From NCBI RefSeq assembly GCF_029953635.1, contig NZ_CP124543.1, positions 1-64,000 of the forward strand: a DNA stretch of 64,000 nucleotides, in the 5' to 3' direction. The notes under the pieces are model-generated. The model was not told the origin of the DNA and searched no databases. It saw only the letters and a program-made list of their open reading frames with translations. The DNA is from Halotia branconii CENA392 (GTDB lineage: Bacteria; Cyanobacteriota; Cyanobacteriia; Cyanobacteriales; Nostocaceae). The position numbers and the translations under genes are program-made. Of this stretch, positions 15,599 to 24,087 are shown piece by piece. Position 1 is the stretch's first letter; each line of letters opens with the position of its first letter.

Positions 15599-16273
15599 TT
15601 AACCGCCAGCTGCTGCTGTGACAATCACTCGCTCTTCACTCACAATGTCGTATCCAGCTTGGGCTGCATCCCCTTGTTTAGTAGTGGAGAAGAAACTAGA
15701 AAAAGTTGAACCATTTTCGAGTAATTTACTAGCTCTACCTGGGTATGGAGTTGAGGAGCCAGAAACAAGTTTTTTACGTTCAGTTTCAGAAGTGATTGTT
15801 GCAGACCCTGTTAATCCCAACTCTGTACCGTAAGCCTCAAAATCTGCTTTATTCATGGGAAAGCAATACAGCGAACCATCACTCAGCGTAGCGATTGCCG
15901 TCAAACTACCACGAGCAGCACTAGAAGCTCGTAAACTAACGCCGCGACGGCTTTTAGTTAAATTCCAGCCCGCCGCTTGTGCTGTGGTAATGCTGGGATA
16001 TGCACAATAGGTACTGACTGTTTGCTGTTGCCCGACAGTTGCCCCAGAGATTTTTTTGGTTACTCTGGGTGGTTTGGGAGCTTGTGCGCCGATGATCATA
16101 ATTTTACCTGCGACAACAGCGCTAGCCGCGACGTGTCCCAAGGCTGTGACATCAGAAGTGGAAACACCAGTTAAAGATGAAAGATCTTTGGGCTTAAACC
16201 CAAAATACATAGCGTCATTGACTAAAACAAAAACCAAATTAGGGCGCTTCTTTCCACGGGTGTAAGATGACAT
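15599..16273 (-). CDS. Candidate major structural protein, paralogue 1
   Basis: 224 residues; the first copy of the tandem pair, five bases ahead of the second. The N-terminus (MSSYTRGKKRPNLVFVLVND) is basic then hydrophobic-beta, the middle is Thr/Ser/Ala rich and the C-terminus ends AAAGG where the sister ends GEPPF. The leader (16274-16560) has strong hairpins and probably its own promoter, which would suit a highly expressed coat protein. Function inferred. Confidence 0.65.
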   Translation of the reverse strand: MSSYTRGKKRPNLVFVLVNDAMYFGFKPKDLSSLTGVSTSDVTALGHVAASAVVAGKIMIIGAQAPKPPRVTKKISGATVGQQQTVSTYCAYPSITTAQAAGWNLTKSRRGVSLRASSAARGSLTAIATLSDGSLYCFPMNKADFEAYGTELGLTGSATITSETERKKLVSGSSTPYPGRASKLLENGSTFSSFFSTTKQGDAAQAGYDIVSEERVIVTAAAGG

Positions 16274-16320
16274 ACTTTCTTTTGATAACTAAGTAACCTC
16301 AAATGTATGTCAGCGCTTAA

Positions 16321-16367
16321 AAGTACTGCCATGTAATAAACACGGCTTTATTATCAATGCAGTACTT
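16321..16367. promoter_or_regulatory. Nested hairpin in the leader of the capsid-like genes
   Basis: AAGTACTGC (16321-16329) pairs with GCAGTACTT (16359-16367), and AATAAA pairs with TTTATT inside. It lies 48 bp upstream of the capsid-like start on the minus strand. A second palindrome, TAGAACC-CTAGG-GGTTCTA, lies at about 16459-16477. These could stabilise the mRNA or act as operators. Confidence 0.45.
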
Positions 16368-16560
16368 GCAACAAATGGGTAACAAATGATGCTTGAAATA
16401 AATAAAAAGCAGCATAATTAGTGCAATTAACTGGGTGCAGTATGAATGAAAAGGGGTATTAGAACCCTAGGGGTTCTAAAAAAGGACGAGGCTATCTAAT
16501 GCAGAATTTTTAACACCTATTCAAGAAACGAGAACGATGGAGCTAATTTGCTACCCCTTG

Positions 16561-16782
16561 ATGAGTACGAAAAGCCAACGGTGTATGCGTCGCAGACGTG
16601 CTAAGGGATGGCAAACAGGGGGAAGGACATATCACTACGTACCACAGACAAGACTTGTCTTTCGCCTTATGGAACAAACGGGTTTATCCGAAATTACCGT
16701 TAGAAAACAGATCCGCGATGAGAGGCTTTGGTTGCTCCAGCAAGACTACGGCACAACCACAATTACCTCGGCTGATGTGTGA
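16561..16782 (+). CDS. Small plus-strand HTH-like protein inside the late operon
   Basis: 73 residues from the ATG at 16561 (an ATG at 16537 would add eight). It is very basic at the N-terminus (CMRRRRAKGWQ), then has YHYVPQTRLVFRLMEQTGLSEITVRKQIRDERLWLL, the look of a small cyanobacterial helix-turn-helix protein. It is the only rightward gene between 11.8 and 27 kb and converges on the gene at 16784 with a 1-bp gap. It could be a late-operon regulator or a transferred passenger. Confidence 0.5.
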   Translation: MSTKSQRCMRRRRAKGWQTGGRTYHYVPQTRLVFRLMEQTGLSEITVRKQIRDERLWLLQQDYGTTTITSADV

Positions 16783-16783
16783 A

Positions 16784-18739
16784 TTACTGACCACTGCTTG
16801 AGGTATCGCTGGTATCGTTACCAATCTCACGAATTTTTGGCCTTTGGTCGAGAGGTCGGCTATACGGATTTGTGGGGTCAGTTATCCCCGGCTGGGCGAT
16901 GAATCCTTGTTCAGCTTGTTCTAAGAACGTGTCCCAATCGCTCTTTTTTGGTGCTGGCGGTGGAGTAGGATTATTTGGATCTTGTGGCGGTGGAGTTTTT
17001 ACAAGGTCATCTACTGCTTTGGAAATATCTACTGCACCTTTTAAAGCGCTTCTGAGCTTTTCTAAAGTATTGCTGGTTCCTAAATTTTTAAAATTCGCTG
17101 CTTTCCACATTGCAGCTAGTTCTAAAAGTGGTGCTAAAGCATCATTTAAATCGTCCTTATCATCATTTTCAAAACCTTTGACGCTAACTTCGCCACTGAC
17201 CAGCATCTTATCTAAACGGGATTCCCCAGGTTTAAAAGTAAATGGCAATTTATGCTCTATCTGTTTACCTTTGTAGCCTAAGTATTCAGAATTGGCTTTA
17301 CTGTAATCAACTGCCAAAGATGCAGCTTGTTTTGCACTTCCAGCCTCTATCATGCTGTTTACAGTGGCGATTAAATTGGCATTTGACTCTGATTGTAAAA
17401 TTAATAATATGCCAACAATTTCTGCTATTGACTCGGCTAAATTTGGTAATTTAATGGTTTTTTCTTGATTGCCTTCTTGAGTTAAATCTGCATCTTGAAT
17501 TTTGATTTCTTGGGGGAATTGTCCAAATTGAGCATTAGTTTGTTTGACTGAATAAGCAAAATATTCAGCTAAACTTTGAATTTGCAATGTTCCGCTATTA
17601 GATCTTGTTAGTGAGACAGGAACAGTAGCGGGTAAATTTTCCGAACCAATTTTTTTTAGTATTAATCTTAATAGTCTTTCTAAATTAGAGTTATCTGGAC
17701 AACATGGCATTTTACAACATTCCTTTTTTGGTGGTGGTGGAGGATCGAGTGATTGATTTGGACATACAAAATACCATTTTTGTATTCTTAAGCTTTTTTT
17801 GTAGTCACCGTTAGAATAAACAGTGCTTCCAATAAATGGTCTGTTCACTTGTCTATTAAAAAAACTTGCTTCAGCAAATGAACAATAAGGGATCTCAAAT
17901 CCTGTTGTTGTTTTTGTTTGAGAATGAATAACAATCTCAGGTGTAGCGCTAGTTCCCACTGCATAATAAACAGTAGCATTAACTTTTATTTTTCTTTCCC
18001 ATTCCGTGCTGTCTTCTCTAGGATCTCCAAATACTTTGCCATCAATATCACCGTAAGTATTTGAATATTCCACAATACCATTTTCGCCTACGACATTTTT
18101 TAAGTATGCTGAGTTTGATTTTAAAATGTATGAGTAATTTACATCAATCGCCAAATTAGCGTTTCTAGGATATCCATTATTAGGAATAATTTTTGGAGTT
18201 GGTAATGGATAATAAATTCTTGTTACATCAAGATGTTTCTCTCCATAAAATTTTGCTGGGACATCCCTTGTTCCTGTAATGTATTCTTCTTCATAAATTT
18301 CAGATAGAAAATTATTTATCCAAACACCAAAATTACACTGAGGAACAGGGTTTTCTATTATATCTGGCGGTGGCTGAGGAACCCTTGTTATAGGCTCAGG
18401 AGGCTTATAGGTGCAATTTGGATTTCTAATAACAATTTGGAAAGGAGGTAGTTTGATAAAAGCTAAAGTGGTATTAAATTCTATTCCAAAATTACATTCA
18501 TCTTGAACTAGTGAAATTTCAAATCCTATAGGAGCTAAATTGATAGGATTACCCCCACAAAATGGACTATCAGGATATCGGTCACAATCCATCGGATCTG
18601 CTGGTTCTGATGGTGTAGCATAAAAAGGCCCGGCAACTGGGACTAGTCCTTCTTGTGGATCTGAAGGTTGGGTAAGAAAATTGTATGCATCAGGGATTCT
18701 GTTACTATTTCGCCTGATAAAATTGTTGGGTCTGATCAT
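16784..18739 (-). CDS. Large late protein, Pro-rich with Cys cluster
   Basis: 651 residues. The N-terminal 330 residues are beta-rich with conserved Cys and Pro (PPEPITRVPQPPPDI). A hinge DPPPPPKKECCKMPCCPD (about 332-350) leads to a helical C-terminal half with an Ala/Leu stretch (IAEIVGILLILQSES), ending in a Pro-rich, acidic disordered tail. No known catalytic motif. The two-part layout with a Cys-rich hinge suggests a spike or surface protein of a particle. It overlaps the upstream gene by 35 bp. Confidence 0.6.
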   Translation of the reverse strand: MIRPNNFIRRNSNRIPDAYNFLTQPSDPQEGLVPVAGPFYATPSEPADPMDCDRYPDSPFCGGNPINLAPIGFEISLVQDECNFGIEFNTTLAFIKLPPFQIVIRNPNCTYKPPEPITRVPQPPPDIIENPVPQCNFGVWINNFLSEIYEEEYITGTRDVPAKFYGEKHLDVTRIYYPLPTPKIIPNNGYPRNANLAIDVNYSYILKSNSAYLKNVVGENGIVEYSNTYGDIDGKVFGDPREDSTEWERKIKVNATVYYAVGTSATPEIVIHSQTKTTTGFEIPYCSFAEASFFNRQVNRPFIGSTVYSNGDYKKSLRIQKWYFVCPNQSLDPPPPPKKECCKMPCCPDNSNLERLLRLILKKIGSENLPATVPVSLTRSNSGTLQIQSLAEYFAYSVKQTNAQFGQFPQEIKIQDADLTQEGNQEKTIKLPNLAESIAEIVGILLILQSESNANLIATVNSMIEAGSAKQAASLAVDYSKANSEYLGYKGKQIEHKLPFTFKPGESRLDKMLVSGEVSVKGFENDDKDDLNDALAPLLELAAMWKAANFKNLGTSNTLEKLRSALKGAVDISKAVDDLVKTPPPQDPNNPTPPPAPKKSDWDTFLEQAEQGFIAQPGITDPTNPYSRPLDQRPKIREIGNDTSDTSSSGQ

Positions 18740-18899
18740 TGAGAAAACGAATTGATAAACCTTGAGAATAATTATTTAATCGCTGATATTTTGATTGCAT
18801 TACAGTTAATTCAAATGCCCCATAAATTTTATAGGGCATTTGAAAATCTGCTGGATCATTTCTTCCAATTGGTCGAGAGAATCTATTAATTGTGTCCAT
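18705..18899 (-). CDS. Small late protein
   Basis: 64 residues (YKIYGAFELTVMQSKYQRLN...), no recognised domain. The first ATG overlaps the stop of the upstream gene by one base; the last 35 bp overlap the 651-residue gene. It is kept as a gene because of these tight junctions. Confidence 0.5.
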   Translation of the reverse strand: MDTINRFSRPIGRNDPADFQMPYKIYGAFELTVMQSKYQRLNNYSQGLSIRFLNDQTQQFYQAK

Positions 18900-19219
18900 T
18901 AAACAAATTCACGAATTTCAACTGAACCTGTGCCAGTTGCTAAAATTCCATAAAAACTGCCAATATAAATTTTGTTAGCAGGAAGTTCATAAAAAGCTCC
19001 AGCGGGAATTTTGGCCATGTAGCTATTAGTGCTAACGGTTGATACTGTATCTAAATATAAGTTTTGTGTAAGGGTATTAAAAATGGTTAATCCCTTGCGA
19101 TTAACATTAGCTGGTACAATTTCAGAAGCTGTTTCGTTTAAGCTATTAGTAACTTTATTAGTGGAAGATGATGTATCGTTCGGAATGGTAAATGTTGCAG
19201 GAGGATTGTATAAAGGCAT
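18899..19219 (-). CDS. Phage decoration/receptor-type beta-domain protein
   Basis: 106 residues. From about residue 37 it reads VPANVNRKGLTIFN...LYLDTVSTVSTNSYMAKIPAGAFYELPANKIYIGSF. This pattern (A-N-x-x-R-K-x-L-x-I-x-N, then a short strand, then K-I-P-A-G-x-x-Y-E-L-P) recurs in small structural proteins of tailed and other phages as a surface or fibre-tip beta domain. The same pattern occurs at the C-terminus of the next gene (19235-20044). This is one of the clearest signs that the operon builds a particle. Confidence 0.6.
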   Translation of the reverse strand: MPLYNPPATFTIPNDTSSSTNKVTNSLNETASEIVPANVNRKGLTIFNTLTQNLYLDTVSTVSTNSYMAKIPAGAFYELPANKIYIGSFYGILATGTGSVEIREFV

Positions 19220-19234
19220 AATTAACCTAACTAA

Positions 19235-20044
19235 TTAGGTTGATTGTATGCCGAGTATTTGACTCGTGCCATCGGAAATCGCTGATATATCTCCCAAATA
19301 AGCCGCTTCATTAAGAGAAAATTCATAAGTTCCTCTGGGTTGTAGTGGGATACCTTCATTAATAAAAGCTGTCTGTCCAAAATTTAAATAAATTGGATTT
19401 GCTCCTACATTAGAGAGTAATACATATTTTCTTGTCGCAATAGCTGGGACAATTATTAAGCTTTGTTGATTTACGGATTGATTAATAAATGTTGATGTAG
19501 TAATAGGATTAATAATAGCGCTGTCGTCAACCACCATTTCTAAAATGTAGCTGCCGTGAATTGTAACTAAATCATTGGCTTGCAATACTCCATAGCCTAC
19601 ATCTTGAATTTGTACTCCTACTTTTCCGTTTTCGCCTAACTCAATAGCCAGATTATCTGTAAATCTGTCCATTAAATTGTAAATACGATAAGGATAACCG
19701 CTAGGATTTAACAGGCTAATGCCCCCAACTGGATGCCAATCGTTAGAACTGTCTGAAATGTATAAATTTAATTGATATCTAGGAGATTGCCACTCAACAT
19801 CAAGTACTTTATATAATCTTTCTGTATTACTATCTTCTAAAGAGATATTAGGAAGCGCTACAGGACTTAAACTTTTAATTTGAGCATAGGCTTTAAGATT
19901 TTTGATAAATAGATTAGCTGACAATACTTGACCTGAACTAGTAATGTCATTTAAATTATTTTCAATAATAGGTATAATTCCCGTGCCGTTTTGGTTGTTG
20001 ATTTTTATAGCAATAGTTTTAACTTTATTAAACGTTGTAATCAT
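19235..20044 (-). CDS. Virion-like protein with C-terminal decoration-type domain
   Basis: 269 residues. The N-terminal 170 residues are beta-rich and unassigned. The C-terminus (about 195-265: ATRKYVLLSNVGANPIYLNF, then PLQPRGTYEFSLNEAAYLGD) repeats the R-K-x-x-L-L-x-N ... P-x-G-x-Y-E pattern of the neighbouring 106-residue protein. It overlaps the upstream gene by 17 bp. It is probably a surface or fibre component of the particle. Confidence 0.6.
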   Translation of the reverse strand: MITTFNKVKTIAIKINNQNGTGIIPIIENNLNDITSSGQVLSANLFIKNLKAYAQIKSLSPVALPNISLEDSNTERLYKVLDVEWQSPRYQLNLYISDSSNDWHPVGGISLLNPSGYPYRIYNLMDRFTDNLAIELGENGKVGVQIQDVGYGVLQANDLVTIHGSYILEMVVDDSAIINPITTSTFINQSVNQQSLIIVPAIATRKYVLLSNVGANPIYLNFGQTAFINEGIPLQPRGTYEFSLNEAAYLGDISAISDGTSQILGIQST

Positions 20045-20411
20045 TGATTATTTGCATTGTGTAATCATCGTTAAACGTGAAAGGCATATTATTTATATTG
20101 CACAGAGATATCCATGACTGTTTATCGTCATTGTTTAAAATACCTTCTGGCATTCCTTGAATTAATCCATCCCAAATTCCTTTAAGCAATTGTAAATCTA
20201 TTGCAGTAATTTCTGGTTTTAGTTCTAATCGTGTAACCGCTATTTCTAATCTAATTTTTAGTTCTTGGTTGGCAGAAGCATTTAGTTTTGCATAACTCTC
20301 ATTGGTCATCATGCCAATAGTGAATTGAGTTATGTTTGGAGTTATTATAAAATTTTCTATTGCTTTAACTTCTACTAATTCACCTACTTGGTTGTAAATT
20401 TCAATGTTCAT
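20028..20411 (-). CDS. Hypothetical late protein
   Basis: 127 residues. An N-terminal beta part (IYNQVGELVEVKAIENFIIT) precedes helices (LELKPEITAIDLQLLKGIWD). No family recognised. It overlaps the genes on both sides (4 bp and 17 bp), so it is firmly in the operon. Confidence 0.55.
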   Translation of the reverse strand: MNIEIYNQVGELVEVKAIENFIITPNITQFTIGMMTNESYAKLNASANQELKIRLEIAVTRLELKPEITAIDLQLLKGIWDGLIQGMPEGILNNDDKQSWISLCNINNMPFTFNDDYTMQIINDYNV

Positions 20412-20986
20412 GGTTTAACTCTAAATCTTAATAATGGAACCCAACTAGCAATTAATAGATTAGATACAGGAGCAATTTCAGGAAAGCTGCCAAAAGTAAA
20501 CCCAGAATGATAATAAGTTGAAGAAGCTGTAGAGAAGTTAACGCTACTACTAGACATTCCCCAAAAGTTTAAGCCACCAGAAACATTTGTAGAACCATTT
20601 AAACCTATATTCGTATTACTAGCGTAAGCTAAAGCATAATTATTTTTTTTTAATTGTAAACTCGGTATGATGATTTCTTTAATTGCGGTAGTAGAACAAT
20701 CAATATTTACATCGGGCATTATAAGCTTATTGGGTCTACCATTATAAATGTCATAAATACCTATTTTTAGTATTGCGTTAGTATTGGCAGTTGTCACATT
20801 AACAACAAGTCTATCAATTTGTATATCTTCAAAAATTGGCATTAAGCCATAAAGCATCATGAGCGGCTGTACTGTAGGATTGTTTGACCCTAAAGTTCCT
20901 AAAAAAGGAGTGAAATTATAATATTGTCCAGGTATATAACCAGGATGAAAATTAAAACTAGATTCTGTTGAATAAGAAATCGGCAT
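20408..20986 (-). CDS. Phage fibre/spike-type beta protein, first gene of late operon B
   Basis: 192 residues. The core IDRLVVNVTTANTNAILKIGIYD-x-YNGRPNKLI, with later TTAIKEIIIPSLQLKKNNYALAYA, follows a pattern I know from phage fibre and virion proteins (D-R-I-x-V-x-V-T-T-A ... L-G-I-Y ... G-x-P ... I-x-L-x-x-G-x-Y-x-L-A). It suggests a jelly-roll-like exposed domain. It starts 84 bp from the conserved 15-mer at 21070-21084, so it should be the first gene transcribed. Confidence 0.6.
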   Translation of the reverse strand: MPISYSTESSFNFHPGYIPGQYYNFTPFLGTLGSNNPTVQPLMMLYGLMPIFEDIQIDRLVVNVTTANTNAILKIGIYDIYNGRPNKLIMPDVNIDCSTTAIKEIIIPSLQLKKNNYALAYASNTNIGLNGSTNVSGGLNFWGMSSSSVNFSTASSTYYHSGFTFGSFPEIAPVSNLLIASWVPLLRFRVKP

Positions 20987-21069
20987 AATCTAAATCAAAA
21001 GTGATTTTTAGTAATATTAGCCTGTTGCTCGTAAATTGCTAATAAAATTACTTGCTATTTTTGGGTATA

Positions 21070-21084
21070 TTCCAGTTTTATGTA
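21070..21084 (-). promoter_or_regulatory. Conserved late-operon control motif, copy B
   Basis: Exact second copy of TTCCAGTTTTATGTA (see 1904-1918). It sits 84 bp before the ATG at 20986 and 81 bp from the hairpin at 21165. Between motif and hairpin both copies contain AAGTATT...AATACC. Confidence 0.5.
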
Positions 21085-21164
21085 TTTTCGGAAGTAACTT
21101 CACGGGGTCTATATCTTGCTGTGTAAGTATTCCAGCAATACCCCCTAATTAAGTATTTAAAAAT

Positions 21165-21199
21165 ATACCGATTTAACCTTACAACAGGGTTAAACCGGA
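21165..21199 (-). terminator. CCGG-TTTAACC hairpin, copy B
   Basis: ACCGATTTAACC and GGTTAAACCGG form an imperfect stem around TTACAACAG. On the minus strand it is followed by ATATTTTTAAATACTT, like copy A at 2001-2039. It separates the late operon from the packaging module that is read in the same direction, so here a terminator role makes sense. Confidence 0.5.
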
Positions 21200-21375
21200 A
21201 CTTATGCAAACATACGAAGATATCGCCTGAGTAACTGTACTGAAGCTATTAGAGTATTAATTTATTCAAATCTTTAAGATTCATCAGCAGGACAAAGCTG
21301 AGTAGGGGGAATACGCTGAACATTCATTGCTGTGCGATCGCAACTTTTGACCCTGGTTATGCGATCGCCCTTACT
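21200..21375. other. Spacer lacking the recombinase found at the equivalent place in element A
   Basis: In element A the late hairpin and the HIP1 hairpin flank a tyrosine recombinase gene. Here the same two landmarks (21165-21199 and 21333-21368, the latter with loop ACTTTTGACCCTGGTTA) are only about 130 bp apart, with no reading frame of note between them. This is consistent with loss or absence of that gene in element B. Confidence 0.5.
21333..21368. repeat. HIP1-pair hairpin homologous to that at 2722-2757
   Basis: TGCGATCGC (21333-21341) and GCGATCGC (21361-21368), with a loop nearly the same as in element A (TTTTGACCCT shared). It lies just beyond the stop of the ATPase and may end leftward transcription of the packaging module. 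Confidence 0.55.
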
Positions 21376-23157
21376 TTACAAATATTTTTGAAACTTCTCC
21401 ATCAGCTGAAAATCACCATAGCGTCGAACTACATACCGGATTGCTCTTATACCTAAGCGATAGCGTTCTCCCTTGGTCAGTTTCAGTGTTCGTTTAATAA
21501 ACTCGCCTGGGGCGAGGGTAGTATCTTGCAGCATTTGCAAAAGCTCATTTTCTGTGGGTAAGCCGTTGAAATTTGGATAGGTATCTAGTGTATTCTCACC
21601 GCTTGAAGTGGCAGTACTGTTTGATTTCTGGGCAGATACAATTTTTGATGGAGTATTGTTTTCAGTATCTACGGCTGATACTTTAGCCCCTGGGGGGTCT
21701 TCTGGTGGTATCTCCAGTATTTGGCACATATCCAAGTAGATGCCTTTGACGTACTCCCAGCGATCGCCGTCATTGGGGGTGATGTTCCACAACGTTTTGA
21801 TAATCACTTGGGGGGATTGCCCTTGTTCTCTTAGCTGTTTAATTTGCTGTAATCGTTGTTGTGCTTCTGTTGGTGGACGATTATCAAAAGGCTGGACTGT
21901 TTCTAGTGTTTTTGGTTGCGGTCTGCGCTGCTGGCGAAAGTGAGAATATAAATGTCCCCATCCTTCAGCGAGGGGGATAGTCAGGGAAAGTTTTTGGATG
22001 GACTGGATGTTTTTAGGAGGATTGCCCTTTTTGACAAACTTACTGTAATCGGCATGGGTCGGATGCACTGCAATTTGAGTTGGTACGCAACCACCTACAG
22101 CACAGGGATAAGCAACAGAGTTGAGATGTTGCTTTCTAGGATCGGTGTTTCGCCAGCGATCGCCTAAACTTCTGGCAGCTGCCCCCAGTGCTAGTAGAAA
22201 GTAGTTGTTTCGCATGGCCGCGGACAAAGGTAAGTCTTCAACGTTAGGACTTTGGTTAAGGGCAATGAACACAATGTCATATTTTCGCCCTTCAGCACCC
22301 AAACGTTTGAGTGCTATCTCCATCTGCTGGGGCTGCTCGAAGTTGATTAGGCATGAGTTAATTTCATCAGCAAATACAATTACTGGATCGCCGTTTTCAG
22401 GAAGTTCGCGCCGGTCGTCCAAAAGTTCAATTAATAACTCTATCTGGGCTTCTATCCCCTCAAAACTACTAATTACAGGGATTTCTAATTGCTTCCACAG
22501 TGGATTTCTGCTGGCGTGGGGGTCAAGTGCCAACATTTGGGCGGGTTTATTCTTGGTCAGATGTCCGGCCAGCCAACAAGCAACGGACGTTTTACCATAA
22601 CCAGTGTTACCAACAATAATGATGCCGCTGGCTTCATCCTCTACATCATCCCAGTTGTAAAAATCGAGAGTATCACTCGTTTGGTCGTTGCCTGCCATCG
22701 GCAAGGCTGGTTTTTCTTCTTTACCAGAGAACCCATAACTGTTGTAAATTGCCATATTCCCAGCTTCGATACCAGCGCTAATATTCGCCATTTGCATCAA
22801 CAGCGGCGCGGCTGCCCCCAGCATGGCGAACTCTTGTTCAAGTTCATCAATTTGATCTTCGTTGTCGTGTTCCCTTTCCACAACAGCTAAATCTGCCTCC
22901 ATATCCATGATCCGCTGTTCAGTGGTTTTAGTTCTGGCTATTTGCTTTTGTTCTTGTTGATCGTTGTCCATTTCCTCGCCATTAGAGGCGAAAATAGCAA
23001 CAGATGAAGCAAGTATCAAGCACATTGCAGCCGTGATTGTGCGGTGTGGACTGTACTTATCTTTGGGTGCAGATTGAGACGACATTAAGACAAATGATAA
23101 TCCGGCCAGGATGATGCCACTAGCAAAGGCTGTATTAGGAGTCAATTTGATTTCCAT
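21376..23157 (-). CDS. Membrane-anchored FtsK/HerA-type P-loop ATPase (element B)
   Basis: 593 residues from the ATG at 23155-23157 (MEIKLTPNTAFASG). An upstream in-frame ATG at 23298 would run through the previous gene, while 23157 leaves a 1-bp gap after it. Two N-terminal membrane segments (FASGIILAGLSFVLM and ITAAMCLILASSVAIFA) are followed by an acidic coiled coil (about 65-115). The ATPase core has Walker A IIVGNTGYGKTSVACWLAG, DPHASRN, Walker B PVIVFADEINS and IALNQSP. A Gln/Pro-rich linker leads to a helical C-terminal domain. Such proteins pump DNA across membranes or into capsids. It lies in a leftward module with small membrane proteins. Confidence 0.75.
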   Translation of the reverse strand: MEIKLTPNTAFASGIILAGLSFVLMSSQSAPKDKYSPHRTITAAMCLILASSVAIFASNGEEMDNDQQEQKQIARTKTTEQRIMDMEADLAVVEREHDNEDQIDELEQEFAMLGAAAPLLMQMANISAGIEAGNMAIYNSYGFSGKEEKPALPMAGNDQTSDTLDFYNWDDVEDEASGIIIVGNTGYGKTSVACWLAGHLTKNKPAQMLALDPHASRNPLWKQLEIPVISSFEGIEAQIELLIELLDDRRELPENGDPVIVFADEINSCLINFEQPQQMEIALKRLGAEGRKYDIVFIALNQSPNVEDLPLSAAMRNNYFLLALGAAARSLGDRWRNTDPRKQHLNSVAYPCAVGGCVPTQIAVHPTHADYSKFVKKGNPPKNIQSIQKLSLTIPLAEGWGHLYSHFRQQRRPQPKTLETVQPFDNRPPTEAQQRLQQIKQLREQGQSPQVIIKTLWNITPNDGDRWEYVKGIYLDMCQILEIPPEDPPGAKVSAVDTENNTPSKIVSAQKSNSTATSSGENTLDTYPNFNGLPTENELLQMLQDTTLAPGEFIKRTLKLTKGERYRLGIRAIRYVVRRYGDFQLMEKFQKYL

Positions 23158-23158
23158 A

Positions 23159-23425
23159 TCACCCCCACGCTGCCAGCAGTAGACCAAGCTGAACCGACAG
23201 AGCGATCGCAGTAATAGTAATGCGGGTTTCTTGGGGCAGTTCGAGTAGAGATTCTCCGTTGCTCCTTCCCCAAGTAGAAGCGATCGCCACAGATGCAATG
23301 ATTCTGATGCCCCAGGTTAATTGCCATGTTGGAGCGATTAACAAGCCAATTAAATTAGCCCCAGAGACTCCAGCCAAAAACCAAGCAACGTACCTGAGGT
23401 ACTGCCAACGACTTAATCTATTCAT
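23159..23425 (-). CDS. Small multi-TM membrane protein
   Basis: 88 residues with about three hydrophobic segments (YVAWFLAGVSGANLIGLLIA, IRIIASVAIAST, ITAIALSVQLGLLLAAW). The stop is one base before the ATPase start, so the two are co-translated. It is probably a partner of the membrane-anchored ATPase. Confidence 0.65.
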   Translation of the reverse strand: MNRLSRWQYLRYVAWFLAGVSGANLIGLLIAPTWQLTWGIRIIASVAIASTWGRSNGESLLELPQETRITITAIALSVQLGLLLAAWG

Positions 23426-23478
23426 AAGTAGAGCGATAGAACTGCATTTGGATGGACGAGTCGCCCATCCAAATTTTT

Positions 23479-24087
23479 TTACAAGTCGATGTCTCCAGGT
23501 TGGAGAGAGTAAGTTTGTTTAGTTTCTCTGACTGCTTTTAAGCGTTCGCGGAAGCTGGCACGAGCATTATTTTGGTTAACTTGGTGCTTGTGATTTGACA
23601 GTTGAGAGTCAAGTTGAAATTTAGTCTTGGCTTCTCTGCCCGATTGATTAACCACCTGTCCGACGTATCGCACTGCTAGCCTTGCTTTCAACAAGATATT
23701 AGAGACGTTACCTGTAACTTGAGCGTGGGTTTTGCTCAGTTCCCCTAGGTGGACGGCTCCTTTCTCGTCAAGTTTGGCCGTGGACTGAACAATTTTGGTA
23801 GCAGCATCTAAAACAGCACCTCTAACTCGGTTTTGTTGATCGATTACTTCTGGCACATCCTCGATCGCTTGAGTCATGTTGTTAGCGTAGGTGTGCCAGC
23901 GCTGCGCTTGGTCTTTCATGCCAATTTTGATAGCATCTGACCGCTGCACATCTTCTTCGGTCAAGTTGCCACTGGTTTTACAGCCAAACGGCAATTTTGA
24001 GGACAGATTATCAGCGAGTTTTTTACCTTGTCCAGCCCGAAACCCTTTTAAGTCGTGCTTTTCACCTTTGTAGGTGTATCTTTTCAT
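23479..24087 (-). CDS. Helical basic hypothetical protein
   Basis: 202 residues, strongly helical and basic, Gln/Asn/Lys rich (SNHKHQVNQNNARASFRERL). No recognised family. It lies in the ATPase module and overlaps the previous membrane-protein gene by 26 bp. DNA or membrane association is possible. Confidence 0.55.
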   Translation of the reverse strand: MKRYTYKGEKHDLKGFRAGQGKKLADNLSSKLPFGCKTSGNLTEEDVQRSDAIKIGMKDQAQRWHTYANNMTQAIEDVPEVIDQQNRVRGAVLDAATKIVQSTAKLDEKGAVHLGELSKTHAQVTGNVSNILLKARLAVRYVGQVVNQSGREAKTKFQLDSQLSNHKHQVNQNNARASFRERLKAVRETKQTYSLQPGDIDL

